A stretch of 64,000 bases of DNA from Sulfurimonas sp. HSL-1656 (GCF_039645585.1 NZ_CP147915.1:186001-250000); one strand, 5' to 3'. Counted from the first letter of the stretch, positions 1 through 9,567 are shown. Translations and numbers: made by a program. The notes: generated by a model from the sequence alone, not told the origin.

Positions 1-2
1 GC

Positions 3-1328
3 GACGGCTGCGACAATGTACGTTTTACGGAAGTGACGGAGGCTCTGCTGGAGGGGGAAACGGAAGCGGCCGCTGCCGTGGTGCGCGAAGAGCGTTTCTA
101 TTTCGAGCGCCTGATCCCGAGGCTGGGGGAGAGCTCGCTGCGCTCCCTGCTGCACCTCTTCGTCAACCGGGTCCGGGGGCGGAGCCTTGACGACGTGCGG
201 GGCGGGAAAATCACCGTGATGGGGGTGCTTGAAACACGGGCCTGTATGTTTGACGGGGTGATCATCGTCGATTTCAACGACGCTTTCGTCCCCCACCGAA
301 GCGACAAAGACCTCTTTATCAACTCCGTGGTCCGCGGACGGGCGGGGCTGCCGACGACGGCGGAGCGCGAGGCGCTGCAGAAGCAGTTCTACTACCAGCT
401 CATCTCCCGCGCCAAACGGGTGGAGATCAGTTACGTCTCCAACGAGACGACCCTGCCGAGCCGTTTCCTCAAGGAGATGGGCATTGAAACGGGGCGGCGC
501 TACGCGGACGATGCCTGGGCCGATATCCTCTTTTCCCGAACGCCGAAGCGTACGTTGCCTGTCGAAGCCATCGAGGCCGATTACGATTTTACCGTGCGCC
601 CGCTCTCGGCAACGGCGCTGAAAAGTTTCCTGGAGTGCCGCCGTCGTTTCTACCACCGTTATGTCGCCGCCGTCGCGCCGCACGAGTTGCCGCGGGAGAT
701 GCCGGAGGAGCATGCGATCGGCAACGCGCTGCATAATGCCCTGCGCGACGTCTATGCAGAGCAGGAGGCTTTCAGCGATGCCAAAACGCTTAAGGCCGCC
801 GTCGCCCAGGCCTTGGCTTTTCACAGCGGCAGCACGCCGCTGGAGCGCTTCCTGGAACAGCTGTGGCTCAAAAAGCTGGAGCCGTTTTTCGAACGGGAGA
901 TCAACCGCTTTGCCGAGGTGCGTGTCAAGGCGTGCGAAACGAAGCTGACGATGGGGTATGCCGGGCTGACGCTTGAGGGACGGATCGACCGGATCGACCA
1001 CGGGCCGGAGGGGCTGGAAGTCCTCGATTACAAAAGCGGGAAGTACCCTCTTTACACGGTTAAAAGTGTCGAAAACGCCACGGATTTCCAGCTGGAGTTC
1101 TATGCTCTGCTGGCAGCGCAGCTGGGCGAGGTCGACTATGCGGGCTACTACGACCTGAACAGCGGGGAGATCGTCCGTGACCCGCTGCACGGGCGCAAGC
1201 GCGAACTGCTCGACGGGCACCTGGAGATGCTCCGCGATACGAAGCGTTTCAGTTTCGACATGACCGAGGAGCTCTCTTCCTGCCGTTTCTGCGACTATGC
1301 GCACCTCTGCCAAAGGGAGATGCAGTGA
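3..1328 (+). CDS. addB: AddB-like PD-(D/E)XK helicase-exonuclease subunit, 3' part
   Basis: C-terminal part of the AddB-type subunit of the RecBCD/AddAB-like enzyme that processes double-strand DNA ends for recombination. The frame is open to the left window edge, so the 5' part is missing and the GTG at 33 is only an internal codon. Visible features are an inactivated-helicase-like section with a DYNDAFVP-type stretch (VDFNDAFVPHR) and then a nuclease domain with the LDYKSGK motif (Asp codon 1026, Lys 1032). Four Cys codons (636, 1281, 1290, 1308) have the spacing of the AddB Fe-S cluster that holds the nuclease domain. The next gene starts inside this stop codon, so the two subunits are co-translated. 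Family assignment is firm; calling it addB rather than a generic PD-(D/E)XK protein rests on the neighbour. Confidence 0.85.
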   Translation, partial: DGCDNVRFTEVTEALLEGETEAAAAVVREERFYFERLIPRLGESSLRSLLHLFVNRVRGRSLDDVRGGKITVMGVLETRACMFDGVIIVDFNDAFVPHRSDKDLFINSVVRGRAGLPTTAEREALQKQFYYQLISRAKRVEISYVSNETTLPSRFLKEMGIETGRRYADDAWADILFSRTPKRTLPVEAIEADYDFTVRPLSATALKSFLECRRRFYHRYVAAVAPHELPREMPEEHAIGNALHNALRDVYAEQEAFSDAKTLKAAVAQALAFHSGSTPLERFLEQLWLKKLEPFFEREINRFAEVRVKACETKLTMGYAGLTLEGRIDRIDHGPEGLEVLDYKSGKYPLYTVKSVENATDFQLEFYALLAAQLGEVDYAGYYDLNSGEIVRDPLHGRKRELLDGHLEMLRDTKRFSFDMTEELSSCRFCDYAHLCQREMQ

Positions 1329-4039
1329 GCGGGTTTGTCCCTTTCCAGGCCCTGATGGCCAGTGCCGGCAGCGGCAAGACCTTCAGCCTCGTCGTACGCT
1401 ATCTCAGCCTCCTCTTCATGGGGGAGAGCCCCGACGAGATCGTCGCGCTCACCTTTACGAACAAGGCGGCCAATGAGATGCAGGAGCGTCTGATCGAAGC
1501 GCTGACGCATCTGCACGAGCGGGATGAACTGGAAGAGATCGCCGCACTCTGCGGCACGGACGAGGCGGCGATCCTGCAGCGGCGGCCGGAAGTCCTGAAG
1601 CGCCTCTTGGGCGCGGACACGAAGGTGATGACCATCGACAGCTTCTTCGCGCGGATTCTGCGCAAGTTCGCGCTGCACGCGGGGATCATGCCGAACTTCG
1701 GCACCTTCGAGGCACAGCACGAGCTGAAGGTGATGGCGCGTTTTCTGAAACTGTGCGAGATCGAGGGGAAGGAGAGTACCCTGGTGGCGATGGCACAGAT
1801 CAGCGCGAAACGGGTCAGCGACATCTTCGGGCTGCTAGACGACCTCTATGCGAAGGCGCCGCAGCTGCGCCACTTGCAGTTCGAGGCGGAGGCGATGGCC
1901 CCGCACGAGGTGAAGGCGATGGCGCTGCATACACAGCTGGTAAAACTGTTCGAAGGCAAGGCGCTGAGTGACCGGGGGCGCAAGGCGCTGGAAGCGGAGA
2001 GCGTCGAGGCGCTGATCGGCAAGACCTGGACGGCCAAAGCCTCCCTGGAATACTGGGATTTCAAAAAGCACTATGAACCGCAGATGGACGTGCTGCTGCA
2101 GCAGCTGCAGGAGGCGCTGAAGGGGTATATGCAAGCCAAAGAGCAGACCTTTTTCGCCCACCTGTTCGAGCTGCTCGACCTCTACAAGAGTGCGAAGCTC
2201 ACCGTGGCCAAAGAGGACAATGAGCTCAGCTTCGACGATATCACGGCCCTGGTCTACTACCTGCTGGGCGAGCGGATCGACAGGGAATTTCTCTATTTCC
2301 GTCTCGACAGCCATATCTCCCACCTGCTGCTCGACGAGTTCCAGGATACCTCCGTCCTGCAGTTTGAGATTTTGGAGCCGCTGGTAGAGGAGATGGTCTC
2401 GGGCAGCGGGGTGCGCGAACACCACTCCTTCTTCCTGGTCGGGGACGTCAAGCAGTCCATCTACCGGTTCCGCGGCGGCACCAAGGAGCTGTTCGGGGCG
2501 GTGACGGAGCGCTACGGGCTCACGGTCGACTCCCTGCGGACGAACTGGCGCAGCAGCGTCAATGTCGTCACCTTCGTCAACGATACCTTCCGCGAACGCA
2601 TCGGCGGCTACGAGGACCAGCTGACCAAGCCGGGGGCGCGCCCGGGCTACGTGGAGATCGTCGAGGACGAAACGCCGCTGGAGGCAATGACGGCCGTGGT
2701 CGAGCGGCTGCTGGCCCTGGGGGCCGCCCCCGGGGAGATCGCCGTATTGACGGCGACGAACAAGGATGGCGGCGCCGTGCAGGAGACGCTGAACGCCCGG
2801 GATATCGACGTCGTGACGGAGACGACTTCGCGGCTGACCGCGCAGCGGCGGGTCCGCGCGGTGATCGAGTACCTCAAATACTGCTATTTCGATGCGACGA
2901 TCTACGCGCGCAACTTCTGCGCCCTGGCCGATATCGAAGCGCAGGCGCTGCCGCGCCCCGTACGCGCCTTCGATGCCCCTGCCGAGGCCGTGCGTGGGCT
3001 GGTCACACGTTTCGGGCTCTTTGACGGGGACCTGAACATCATCCGTTTCCTGGAGGTGCTGGAGCGGTTCCGGGATCTGGAGGCCTTTTTGTTCGAATAC
3101 GAGCGTATCGATGCGAAGGCCGTCACCCAGGAGCGGGAAGGGGTGCGGGTCTTGACGGTCCACAAGTCCAAGGGACTGGAGTACCCCTATGTCATCGTGC
3201 TCGATCGTCTTGGACGGAAAAAAGCCGATACGGCTCCGATCCTCTACGCCTACGAAGGGGTGGCGCTGCGCACGCTGTTCCTGCGTCAGAGCAAAAGGGC
3301 CGAGTTCGACCCGGCGTACGCCGCGGCGCTGGAGCAGGAGTCTACCCTGGCCGATGACGATGCGCTCAATGCCCTCTATGTCGCCTTTACCCGGGCCCGG
3401 GAAAATCTCTATATCGTGCGCAAGCCCAAGGAGTCGATGTTCGAGCGGCTGGCGTTCTCCCCGATGACGCTGGGCGCGGAGGGGATTGCCGCCGCCGCCC
3501 CGGCACTGCCGGAAGCGCCGCGCGACATCCCCTATACGCCGCTCTCCCTCGGGCGGCAGACGGAGGTGGTCTCGGCCGAAAAAACGGCCGCTGTTGAAGA
3601 GCCCTTTGCCGTGACGTTCGGGCTGGCGATGCATTATGCCCTGGAGATGATGGCCGTCTTCGAACCCGACGCCCTGGAGGCGGCGATGACCGCCGTTACC
3701 AACCGCTACGGCGCGCTGCTCGATGCCGAAGTTTTCGAGACGATCCGCCGACGCGTTATCCGCCTGCTGGGCGATGAAACCTTCCGCGGACTCGTCGACG
3801 GGGAGATCGCCAGGGAGCAGCCGCTGATGTATGAGGGGGAGCTGCGTTATCTTGACCTGCTGGTACGGCACAAGGAGCGCTGGGTCGTCATTGACTACAA
3901 GAGTGCGCGCCGTTTTGAGGCCGAACACCGTGAACAGGTCGGCTTTTACATAAAAGCCGTCCGGGCGATCACGGAGATGCCCGTGGAGGGGTATCTCTGC
4001 TATGTGCTGGAAGAGGGGGTAGAGATCGTCAGGGTATGA
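1325..4039 (+). CDS. addA: RecB-like helicase-nuclease AddA
   Basis: UvrD/RecB-type ATP-dependent helicase with a C-terminal nuclease; partner of the upstream AddB-like protein in double-strand break resection. All superfamily 1 motifs can be read in order: Walker A ASAGSGKT (residues 12-19), LLLDEFQDTS (motif II), LVGDVKQSIYRFRGG (motif III), LRTNWRSS (motif IV), LTVHKSKGLEYP (motif V) and LYVAFTRARENLYIV (motif VI). The last 200 residues contain a second PD-(D/E)XK centre, VVIDYKSA. At 904 aa it matches the shorter RecB-like AddA of Campylobacterota rather than the ~1,200-aa Bacillus protein. Translation starts at a GTG that overlaps the addB stop (GTGA), which implies coupling and fixed stoichiometry. 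Confidence 0.92.
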   Translation: MSGFVPFQALMASAGSGKTFSLVVRYLSLLFMGESPDEIVALTFTNKAANEMQERLIEALTHLHERDELEEIAALCGTDEAAILQRRPEVLKRLLGADTKVMTIDSFFARILRKFALHAGIMPNFGTFEAQHELKVMARFLKLCEIEGKESTLVAMAQISAKRVSDIFGLLDDLYAKAPQLRHLQFEAEAMAPHEVKAMALHTQLVKLFEGKALSDRGRKALEAESVEALIGKTWTAKASLEYWDFKKHYEPQMDVLLQQLQEALKGYMQAKEQTFFAHLFELLDLYKSAKLTVAKEDNELSFDDITALVYYLLGERIDREFLYFRLDSHISHLLLDEFQDTSVLQFEILEPLVEEMVSGSGVREHHSFFLVGDVKQSIYRFRGGTKELFGAVTERYGLTVDSLRTNWRSSVNVVTFVNDTFRERIGGYEDQLTKPGARPGYVEIVEDETPLEAMTAVVERLLALGAAPGEIAVLTATNKDGGAVQETLNARDIDVVTETTSRLTAQRRVRAVIEYLKYCYFDATIYARNFCALADIEAQALPRPVRAFDAPAEAVRGLVTRFGLFDGDLNIIRFLEVLERFRDLEAFLFEYERIDAKAVTQEREGVRVLTVHKSKGLEYPYVIVLDRLGRKKADTAPILYAYEGVALRTLFLRQSKRAEFDPAYAAALEQESTLADDDALNALYVAFTRARENLYIVRKPKESMFERLAFSPMTLGAEGIAAAAPALPEAPRDIPYTPLSLGRQTEVVSAEKTAAVEEPFAVTFGLAMHYALEMMAVFEPDALEAAMTAVTNRYGALLDAEVFETIRRRVIRLLGDETFRGLVDGEIAREQPLMYEGELRYLDLLVRHKERWVVIDYKSARRFEAEHREQVGFYIKAVRAITEMPVEGYLCYVLEEGVEIVRV

Positions 4040-4084
4040 CCCTTATACATAACTTAAATTCAGCAAAAAATAAGTTTAATCGGG

Positions 4085-4090
4085 TATACT
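4085..4090 (+). promoter_or_regulatory. -10 element upstream of rplM
   Basis: TATACT lies 33 nt before the rplM start in an AT-rich, T-periodic stretch, as is usual for sigma-70 promoters in Campylobacterota, where -35 boxes are weak. No convincing -35 hexamer was found. Confidence 0.5.
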
Positions 4091-4122
4091 TTCGCACTTT
4101 TATATTCACTAAGGGTCGCAAG

Positions 4123-4545
4123 ATGAAATTTACGAAAATTGCATCGCCTGAGCAGATCGAGCGCAACTGGGTGCTGATCGACGCTGAAGGCAAAACATTC
4201 GGCCGTCTGATCACGGAAGTCGCGACGCGTCTTCGCGGTAAAGACAAGCCATATTTTACACCGAACGTTGACTGCGGCGACTTCGTCGTCATCATCAACG
4301 CTTCCAAAGCGAAGTTCAACGGTGCGGGCAAAGTCGCAAACAAAGAGTACTTCACGCACAGCGGTTACTTCGGTAGCACAAAGAGCGTCAAGATGACCGA
4401 GCTTCTCGAGAAGAACCCGGAAAAACTCTACAAGCTGGCTACACGCGGTATGCTTCCGAAAACGAAGCTCGGCCGTGCAATGCTGAAAAAACTCAAAGTC
4501 TATGCAGGAGCGGAGCACCCGCACACTGCACAGATCGCTAAGTAA
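4123..4545 (+). CDS. rplM: 50S ribosomal protein L13
   Basis: Large-subunit ribosomal protein L13 (140 aa), an early assembly protein that binds 23S rRNA. The sequence has the family hallmarks WVLIDAEGKTFGRL near the N-terminus, VVIINASK around residue 50, and GMLPKTKLGRAMLKKLKVY near the C-terminus. The ATG at 4123 was chosen over an upstream in-frame ATG at 4036 because it gives the standard L13 N-terminus (MKFTKIA) and follows AAGGG; the upstream codons cover the promoter. rpsI follows after 12 nt, the near-universal rplM-rpsI operon. Confidence 0.97.
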   Translation: MKFTKIASPEQIERNWVLIDAEGKTFGRLITEVATRLRGKDKPYFTPNVDCGDFVVIINASKAKFNGAGKVANKEYFTHSGYFGSTKSVKMTELLEKNPEKLYKLATRGMLPKTKLGRAMLKKLKVYAGAEHPHTAQIAK

Positions 4546-4557
4546 GGATACTGAATC

Positions 4558-4947
4558 ATGGCAAAAACATACGCAACTGGACGCCGCAAGTCTTCCATCG
4601 CAAAAGTATGGCTGACGCCGGGTACGGGCAAGATTACCGTAAACGGTCTCTCCCTTGATGCCTGGCTGGGCGGTCTCGAAGCAAAAAAACTGCGTGTCAA
4701 GCAGCCGCTGGCAATGACGAAGCAGGACAGCTCTGTCGATATCGTCGCCACAACACTCGGCGGCGGTTTCGGCGGCCAGGCCGACGCGCTTCGCCACGGG
4801 ATCTCCCGTGCCCTCGTCAAATACGACGAGACTTTCCGTGCGGTTCTCAAACCGGCGGGTATGATGACACGTGACTCACGCGTCGTCGAACGTAAGAAAC
4901 CGGGTAAACGCAAAGCACGCCGTTCACCGCAGTTCTCCAAGCGTTAA
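4558..4947 (+). CDS. rpsI: 30S ribosomal protein S9
   Basis: Small-subunit ribosomal protein S9 (129 aa). The N-terminal [14 protein letters not shown] and the C-terminal basic tail ending in RRSPQFSKR are diagnostic; the terminal KR pair reaches the decoding centre and contacts P-site tRNA. It is the second gene of the rplM-rpsI operon, with AAGGA ahead of its ATG. The stop codon lies in the loop of a terminator hairpin. Confidence 0.97.
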   Translation: MAKTYATGRRKSSIAKVWLTPGTGKITVNGLSLDAWLGGLEAKKLRVKQPLAMTKQDSSVDIVATTLGGGFGGQADALRHGISRALVKYDETFRAVLKPAGMMTRDSRVVERKKPGKRKARRSPQFSKR

Positions 4948-4956
4948 CGCTTTTTT
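4939..4956 (+). terminator. Rho-independent terminator of rplM-rpsI
   Basis: AAGCG-TTAA-CGCTT followed by a T run. The rpsI stop codon TAA forms the loop. A second GC-rich hairpin (about 4957-4976, loop CCCC, with one wobble pair) follows and ends in TCTTT. Confidence 0.75.
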
Positions 4957-5079
4957 CTGCTCCCCCCGGGGCAGATCTTTATATTTCTGTACTTTCCTTC
5001 ACAAAACATTCAACTTTTTTTATTTTTATTTCTTTAACCGTTTCGTTAGAATCTCCACACTTTTTTTCAAGGTTTGGTA

Positions 5080-6420
5080 TTGAAATATCTAATAAGTGGG
5101 ATGATGGCCCTCTCAGCCTCACTGCTGGCAGCGGACGACAGCATCGCGGCATGGTTTGCCGACGGCAAGGCTTATGGAAACATCCGCTACTACTACATCG
5201 AGACGGACAAAGACAACGGTGCGGGGACGGCCTCTTCGGCACACGCCAATACGATCGGCGGCCAGCTCGGCTACGAGACGGCAGCGCTTTACGGTCTGAA
5301 AACGGGCGCGACCTTCATGACGACCAATCCCTTCGCGCTTCCCAATGTCGTGGACACGTCCATTATCGGCAAAGACAACGGTGCGCGCGGCGCTGCGGAC
5401 CCGACGAAGGGCTTTTCCGTCCTGGGGGAAGCTTACGTTCAGTATACGCGCGGGCCGATGACCCTGTGGTACGGCCGTAAAAAATATGATACGCCGCTGA
5501 TCCATACGAAAGAAGTCCGGGAACTTCCCTCAACCGTGCAGGGCGGCCTGGCGTCGGCGACGCTGGGCGGTGCGACACTCAGCTTCGGCTACCTCGACCG
5601 TTTCAAGCAGCGGACCTCCAATGACTTCGTCAATATCGTCGAACACGCTCTCGGTGCGGATACGGAAACGATAACCGGACACACTGCCGGTTACGTGGCA
5701 CCGGTCAGCATCGCCTACAGCGGCCACGGCGCCAAGCTCGAAGCCTATAACTACTGCAGCCCCGATTTCATGAATGCACTCTATGCCAGTGCCGGTTACA
5801 CGCATGCGCTCGGCGAGAGCGGGGCCATGCTGGAAGTCGGCGCGCAGTACATCAACCAGCAGAGTACCGGAAACGCCGCGGACAACCTTGAAAGCAACAC
5901 CTCGATCACCGGCGGCAAAACGCTCAACAGCAACGCATTCGGCCTCAAAGCTTCCGTTTCCCACCATGAAGGGAGCTTCTTCGCCGCCTACACGAAGGTC
6001 CTGCGCAGCAAAGCAGACCATGACTCGCTTGTACTCCCTTGGGACGGGACGCCGCTCTTTACGAACATGATCACCTCCAACGACCTTTTCCAGTCGCTCT
6101 ACGGCAGCGCGTTCCAGGCCGACAGCGCCTATATCGGCGGTACGCAGGGGATCAAACTCGCCTATGCACAGGGATTCGACTTTACGGGCGTCGCCGGGTT
6201 CAAAGCAACCGTGAGCTGGGCGCAGTTCAGCAACGACCGCCCCGGGTTTGACAAGGAGCAGCAGGATATCAACGCCGTGCTGGGTTACAAACGCGGCGCC
6301 TTTTCGCTGGTGCTCAAGGGGATCTGGGTCAGCAACAACACCGCGGCCTCGAAAGACGGCGTCGTCAGTCAGCTCGACAGCCTGACCCAGTACCGCGTTA
6401 TCGCGAATTACACCTTCTAA
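5080..6420 (+). CDS. Outer-membrane porin (OprD/Campylobacterota MOMP type)
   Basis: Probable 16- to 18-strand beta-barrel porin of about 446 aa. A signal peptide (KYLISGMMALSASLLAA) is followed by a mature chain rich in alternating aromatic/polar segments such as YGNIRYYYIET and LEVGAQYIN, and the protein ends in Phe (IANYTF), the BAM recognition signature. The TTG at 5080 is preferred because CAAGG precedes it at good spacing and it begins the signal peptide; a TTG at 5074 and an ATG at 5101 are alternatives. The next gene, a periplasmic carbonic anhydrase, is only 23 nt downstream, so both envelope proteins are probably co-transcribed. Substrate specificity cannot be told from sequence. 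Confidence 0.8.
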   Translation: MKYLISGMMALSASLLAADDSIAAWFADGKAYGNIRYYYIETDKDNGAGTASSAHANTIGGQLGYETAALYGLKTGATFMTTNPFALPNVVDTSIIGKDNGARGAADPTKGFSVLGEAYVQYTRGPMTLWYGRKKYDTPLIHTKEVRELPSTVQGGLASATLGGATLSFGYLDRFKQRTSNDFVNIVEHALGADTETITGHTAGYVAPVSIAYSGHGAKLEAYNYCSPDFMNALYASAGYTHALGESGAMLEVGAQYINQQSTGNAADNLESNTSITGGKTLNSNAFGLKASVSHHEGSFFAAYTKVLRSKADHDSLVLPWDGTPLFTNMITSNDLFQSLYGSAFQADSAYIGGTQGIKLAYAQGFDFTGVAGFKATVSWAQFSNDRPGFDKEQQDINAVLGYKRGAFSLVLKGIWVSNNTAASKDGVVSQLDSLTQYRVIANYTF

Positions 6421-6443
6421 CGTCATCATCTAAAGGAGAACAA

Positions 6444-7190
6444 ATGACACTCAAAACACTGGCACAATCCCTGGTCACGGCGGCACTGCTGGCCACTGCT
6501 TCCGCAGCGGCGGAACATGAATCGAAGGCGCACCACGAAGCGCACTGGGACTACGCGGAGAACGGTCCGGCCCACTGGGAGGAGTTCAGCAAGACGTGCG
6601 GCATTGGCCACCACCAGTCCCCGATCAATATCGTACCGGGCAAGTCCGTCGCCCTGAACCCGCAGTATGTCCTCCACCTGGAGGAGGATATCCATACGAC
6701 GGCGGACGTCATCGATAACGGCCACTCCATCAAGGTCACGCCGAAAGCCGGAGGAATGATCGAGCTGCACGGCGAGAAATTCCGCCTGCTGCAGTTCCAC
6801 TTCCACGGCAAGAGCGAGCACACCGTCGACGGCAAGCGCTACGACATGGTCGCGCACATGGTCCACCAGAACCCGGAAACGAAACAGCTGGCCGTCGTCG
6901 CCGTTTTCTTTACCGAGGGCAAAAACAACCCGATGCTCGACAATATCATCGGCAACGTCGGCCGCGAGGCCCGTATCGACCCGCAGGATCTGCTGCCGGC
7001 AGATACTGCACACTACTTCCACTACATCGGCTCCCTGACGACACCGCCGTGTTCGGAAAACGTCCAGTGGTACCTGCTGAAAACGCCGGTCGAGGCCTCA
7101 AAAGACCAGATCGATGCATTCCGCAAATACTACGTCGATAACGAGCGCCCGGTTCAGGAGCTCTTCGACCGTACGATCGAGGCCAACTAA
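6444..7190 (+). CDS. Periplasmic alpha-type carbonic anhydrase
   Basis: Zinc enzyme interconverting CO2 and bicarbonate in the periplasm (248 aa). The signal peptide (TLAQSLVTAALLATASAAA) precedes the alpha-CA signatures HHQSPINI, LLQFHFHGKSEHTVDGKRY (zinc ligands in HFH) and DMVAHMVHQNPE (third His), then TTPPCSENVQWYLL near the C-terminus. A strong AAAGGAGAA ribosome-binding site precedes the ATG. An autotrophic sulfur or hydrogen oxidiser would use it to supply bicarbonate or CO2 to carbon fixation and for pH balance; this role is inferred. Family assignment is secure. Confidence 0.93.
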   Translation: MTLKTLAQSLVTAALLATASAAAEHESKAHHEAHWDYAENGPAHWEEFSKTCGIGHHQSPINIVPGKSVALNPQYVLHLEEDIHTTADVIDNGHSIKVTPKAGGMIELHGEKFRLLQFHFHGKSEHTVDGKRYDMVAHMVHQNPETKQLAVVAVFFTEGKNNPMLDNIIGNVGREARIDPQDLLPADTAHYFHYIGSLTTPPCSENVQWYLLKTPVEASKDQIDAFRKYYVDNERPVQELFDRTIEAN

Positions 7191-7246
7191 ACTTTATGCA
7201 CCCCCTCATGGGGAGGCAGCAGCCTTTGTTCTAATCTCCGCTTCTG

Positions 7247-7252
7247 TACAAT
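7247..7252 (+). promoter_or_regulatory. -10 element directly before a start codon (leaderless candidate)
   Basis: TGTACAAT ends five bases before the ATG at 7258. A transcript starting the usual 6-8 nt after the -10 would begin at or next to the start codon. No Shine-Dalgarno sequence is present. The same spacing recurs at 47573-47578. Confidence 0.45.
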
Positions 7253-7257
7253 GGCGC

Positions 7258-8763
7258 ATGCGCATTTTTTACCTGCTGATCTTGCCGCTGTTCCTGGCAG
7301 CTTCGACCCTGCACCTCGCCACGTCGGCAAACCCGGCGCGCCTCAACCCCATCATAGCGACGGATACGGCCAGCAGCGAGGTGGCCGGCTTTATTTTCAA
7401 CGGCCTGGTGAAGTTCGACAAAGACGGCAAGGAGATCATCGGCGACCTTGCCGAATCCTACCGCTTCGAAGACAACCGCACGGTCGTCTTCAGGCTGCGC
7501 CGCAATGTGAAGTGGCAGGACGGGGCACCTTTTACTTCCGAGGATGTCCTTTTTACCTACAAGATCATCAACGACCCCTCGGTCGTCTCGCCCTATACGT
7601 CGACCTTCCGGATGGTCGAATCGGTCACGGCACCGGATGAGCACACGGTAAGGGTCGTCTATAAACAGCCCTATTTCAAAGCGCTCGAGACCTGGATGAT
7701 GGGCATCCTGCCCGCGCACCTGCTCAAAGACGACGACAACATCATGAGCAGCGGGTTCAACCTGAACCCGGTAGGCACCGGGCCGTTCCGGCTGGGAAAG
7801 CTGGAGTTCTCCAAACAGATCGAGCTTGTCGCCAATGACGACTATTTCGAGCACCGCCCGAAGATCGACAGGATCTCTTTTCACGTCATCCCGGACCCGA
7901 CGACACGTTTTCTGATGCTCAAGGCGGGGCAGATCGATCTGGGCGCCCTGGAGGCGATGCAGTACGAGCGCCAGGTCGATGACGCTTTCTTCGAACGCTT
8001 CCGCCCCATCGAGATGATCTCGCACACCTATACCTACCTGGGGTTCAACCTCCGGCTCGAGAAGTTCAAGGACCCACGGGTACGCCGGGCGCTCTCCCTG
8101 GCCATCGACCGCCAGGCGATGGTGGATATCCTCTTCATGGGGCACGGCCGGGTCTGTACGGGCCCTTTCCTGCCCGGGGGACCGGCGTACAACCCGGAGG
8201 TGCCCGTCCCGGAACCGGACCTTGAAGCGGCCAGGGCACTGCTCAAAGCGGCGGGGTACGACGAGGCGCATCCGCTCACCTTCGAGATCGCGACCTCCAA
8301 CTCCAACTCCATCCGTCCCTACTCGGCGGAGATCATCCAGCACCAGCTCTCCAAGATCGGGGTGAAAGTCACCCTGCGCATCATGGAGTGGCAGGCCTTT
8401 TTGAACATGGTGGTCTTCCCCCGGGAGTTCGAAACGGTTCTGCTGGGATGGGCCCTCACCCTCACCCCCGACCCCTACCTGCTGTGGCACTCCGACAACG
8501 ACAAGCCCGGGGCCTTCAACTTCATCGGCTACCGCAACAAAGAAGTAGATGCCCTGATCGAGCGGATGCAGATGACGGTGGACCGGACGGAGCTCTCGCG
8601 GATCTGGCAGGAGATGTTCAAGCGGATCACGGATGACGACCCCTACCTTTTCCTCTACATCCCCGACGACATCACGGTGGTCAATCACAACATCCGCCCG
8701 ATCGAACCGGCACTGGAGGGGATCTGGCATAATTTCATCGATTGGGAAATGGCGCCGGAGTGA
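7258..8763 (+). CDS. Peptide-type ABC transporter substrate-binding protein (SBP_bac_5)
   Basis: Periplasmic solute-binding protein of the DppA/OppA/NikA family, about 501 aa. It starts with a signal peptide (MRIFYLLILPLFLAAST) and shows the family blocks NPARLNPIIATDTAS, FNGLVKFDKDG, LAESYRFEDNRTVVFRLRRNVKWQDG and NPVGTGPFRL. The ATG at 7258 is chosen because it opens the signal peptide; an in-frame ATG further upstream would cover the end of the carbonic anhydrase gene. No permease or ATPase genes are adjacent in the window, so the ligand (peptide, nickel or other) is unknown and the partners must be elsewhere. A HAD phosphatase gene follows after 17 nt. Confidence 0.85.
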   Translation: MRIFYLLILPLFLAASTLHLATSANPARLNPIIATDTASSEVAGFIFNGLVKFDKDGKEIIGDLAESYRFEDNRTVVFRLRRNVKWQDGAPFTSEDVLFTYKIINDPSVVSPYTSTFRMVESVTAPDEHTVRVVYKQPYFKALETWMMGILPAHLLKDDDNIMSSGFNLNPVGTGPFRLGKLEFSKQIELVANDDYFEHRPKIDRISFHVIPDPTTRFLMLKAGQIDLGALEAMQYERQVDDAFFERFRPIEMISHTYTYLGFNLRLEKFKDPRVRRALSLAIDRQAMVDILFMGHGRVCTGPFLPGGPAYNPEVPVPEPDLEAARALLKAAGYDEAHPLTFEIATSNSNSIRPYSAEIIQHQLSKIGVKVTLRIMEWQAFLNMVVFPREFETVLLGWALTLTPDPYLLWHSDNDKPGAFNFIGYRNKEVDALIERMQMTVDRTELSRIWQEMFKRITDDDPYLFLYIPDDITVVNHNIRPIEPALEGIWHNFIDWEMAPE

Positions 8764-8780
8764 CGCCGACGGAGCAGATA

Positions 8781-9431
8781 ATGACCATTCTTTTTGACCT
8801 GGACGGGACGCTGATCGACTCGACCGAAGCGATCCTCGAGAGTTTCCACCTTACCTTTGACATGCTGGGCGGCGAGCACCCCACCGATACCGCGATCAAG
8901 GCATTGATCGGGCATACGCTCGACGATATGTATCTGCAGGTCGGGATCGCCCCGGAGGCGGTAGAGGCGTATGTGCGGACCTACAAGGAACACTACCGCC
9001 GCATCTCGACGCTCAAAACGGTGCTCCTGCCGCAGGCACGCGAAGCGATCGAAGCGGCTTCCGCCGTCGCGCGCTTGGGGATTGTCACGACGAAAACCGG
9101 GCTCTATTCCCGGGAGCTGATGGAACATTTCGGGGTGATGGACGCCTTCGAGGTACTGATCGGACGTGAGGACGTCACCCACGCGAAACCCCATCCCGAA
9201 CCGGTGCTGACGGCCCTGGAACGGATGGGGGCAGACCCGGAGCGCAGCTGGCTCATCGGCGACACCCGTCTCGATGCGGAAGCGGCACGCCGGGCCGGGG
9301 TAAGTTGCGTCGGTGTTTTAAGCGGATATGATAACGAGGAGCAATTACGCTCATTAACCCCATTTATAGAAAAAGATGCCCTCGAAGCGGTACGATATAT
9401 CGTAAACAAGGGGAGAAACGTAACGTTTTAA
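8781..9431 (+). CDS. HAD-family phosphatase (phosphoglycolate phosphatase-like)
   Basis: HAD-superfamily hydrolase, about 216 aa, subfamily IA. Motif I ILFDLDGTLIDS (nucleophile and acid Asp) is at the N-terminus, motif II is GIVTTKT, motif III Lys lies in HAKPHPEP, and motif IV is LIGDTRLDAEAA. An alpha-helical cap domain occupies residues 15-90. The start at 8781 gives the canonical MTILFDLDG N-terminus and follows GGAG; codons upstream of it overlap the preceding gene. The resemblance is closest to Gph/PpaX-type enzymes, so phosphoglycolate is a plausible substrate, but HAD specificity cannot be read from motifs alone. Confidence 0.85.
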   Translation: MTILFDLDGTLIDSTEAILESFHLTFDMLGGEHPTDTAIKALIGHTLDDMYLQVGIAPEAVEAYVRTYKEHYRRISTLKTVLLPQAREAIEAASAVARLGIVTTKTGLYSRELMEHFGVMDAFEVLIGREDVTHAKPHPEPVLTALERMGADPERSWLIGDTRLDAEAARRAGVSCVGVLSGYDNEEQLRSLTPFIEKDALEAVRYIVNKGRNVTF

Positions 9432-9534
9432 CACCCTTTTTTTCTCTTCAAAAATGAAAAGCTGTATTTAAGAGCAACTGGTTTAGAATACCCGATATCT
9501 GAGAATAGTCATAATAAGTTTGAAGTATTGTGCA

Positions 9535-9540
9535 TATACT
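9535..9540 (+). promoter_or_regulatory. -10 element of the por operon
   Basis: TATACT lies 27 nt before the porC start in the AT-rich region after the phosphatase gene; the GAGGAGA ribosome-binding site follows. No clear -35 hexamer is visible. Confidence 0.4.
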
Positions 9541-9567
9541 GTTCTTAAATTTACCCGAGGAGAAACC

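Noticed and set aside
1835-3928. Long minus-strand open frame (697 codons) opposite addA
   Set aside because: Shadow of a GC-rich gene: the plus strand encodes all helicase motifs, while the reverse frame is low-complexity Arg/Gln/Leu-rich without any motif.
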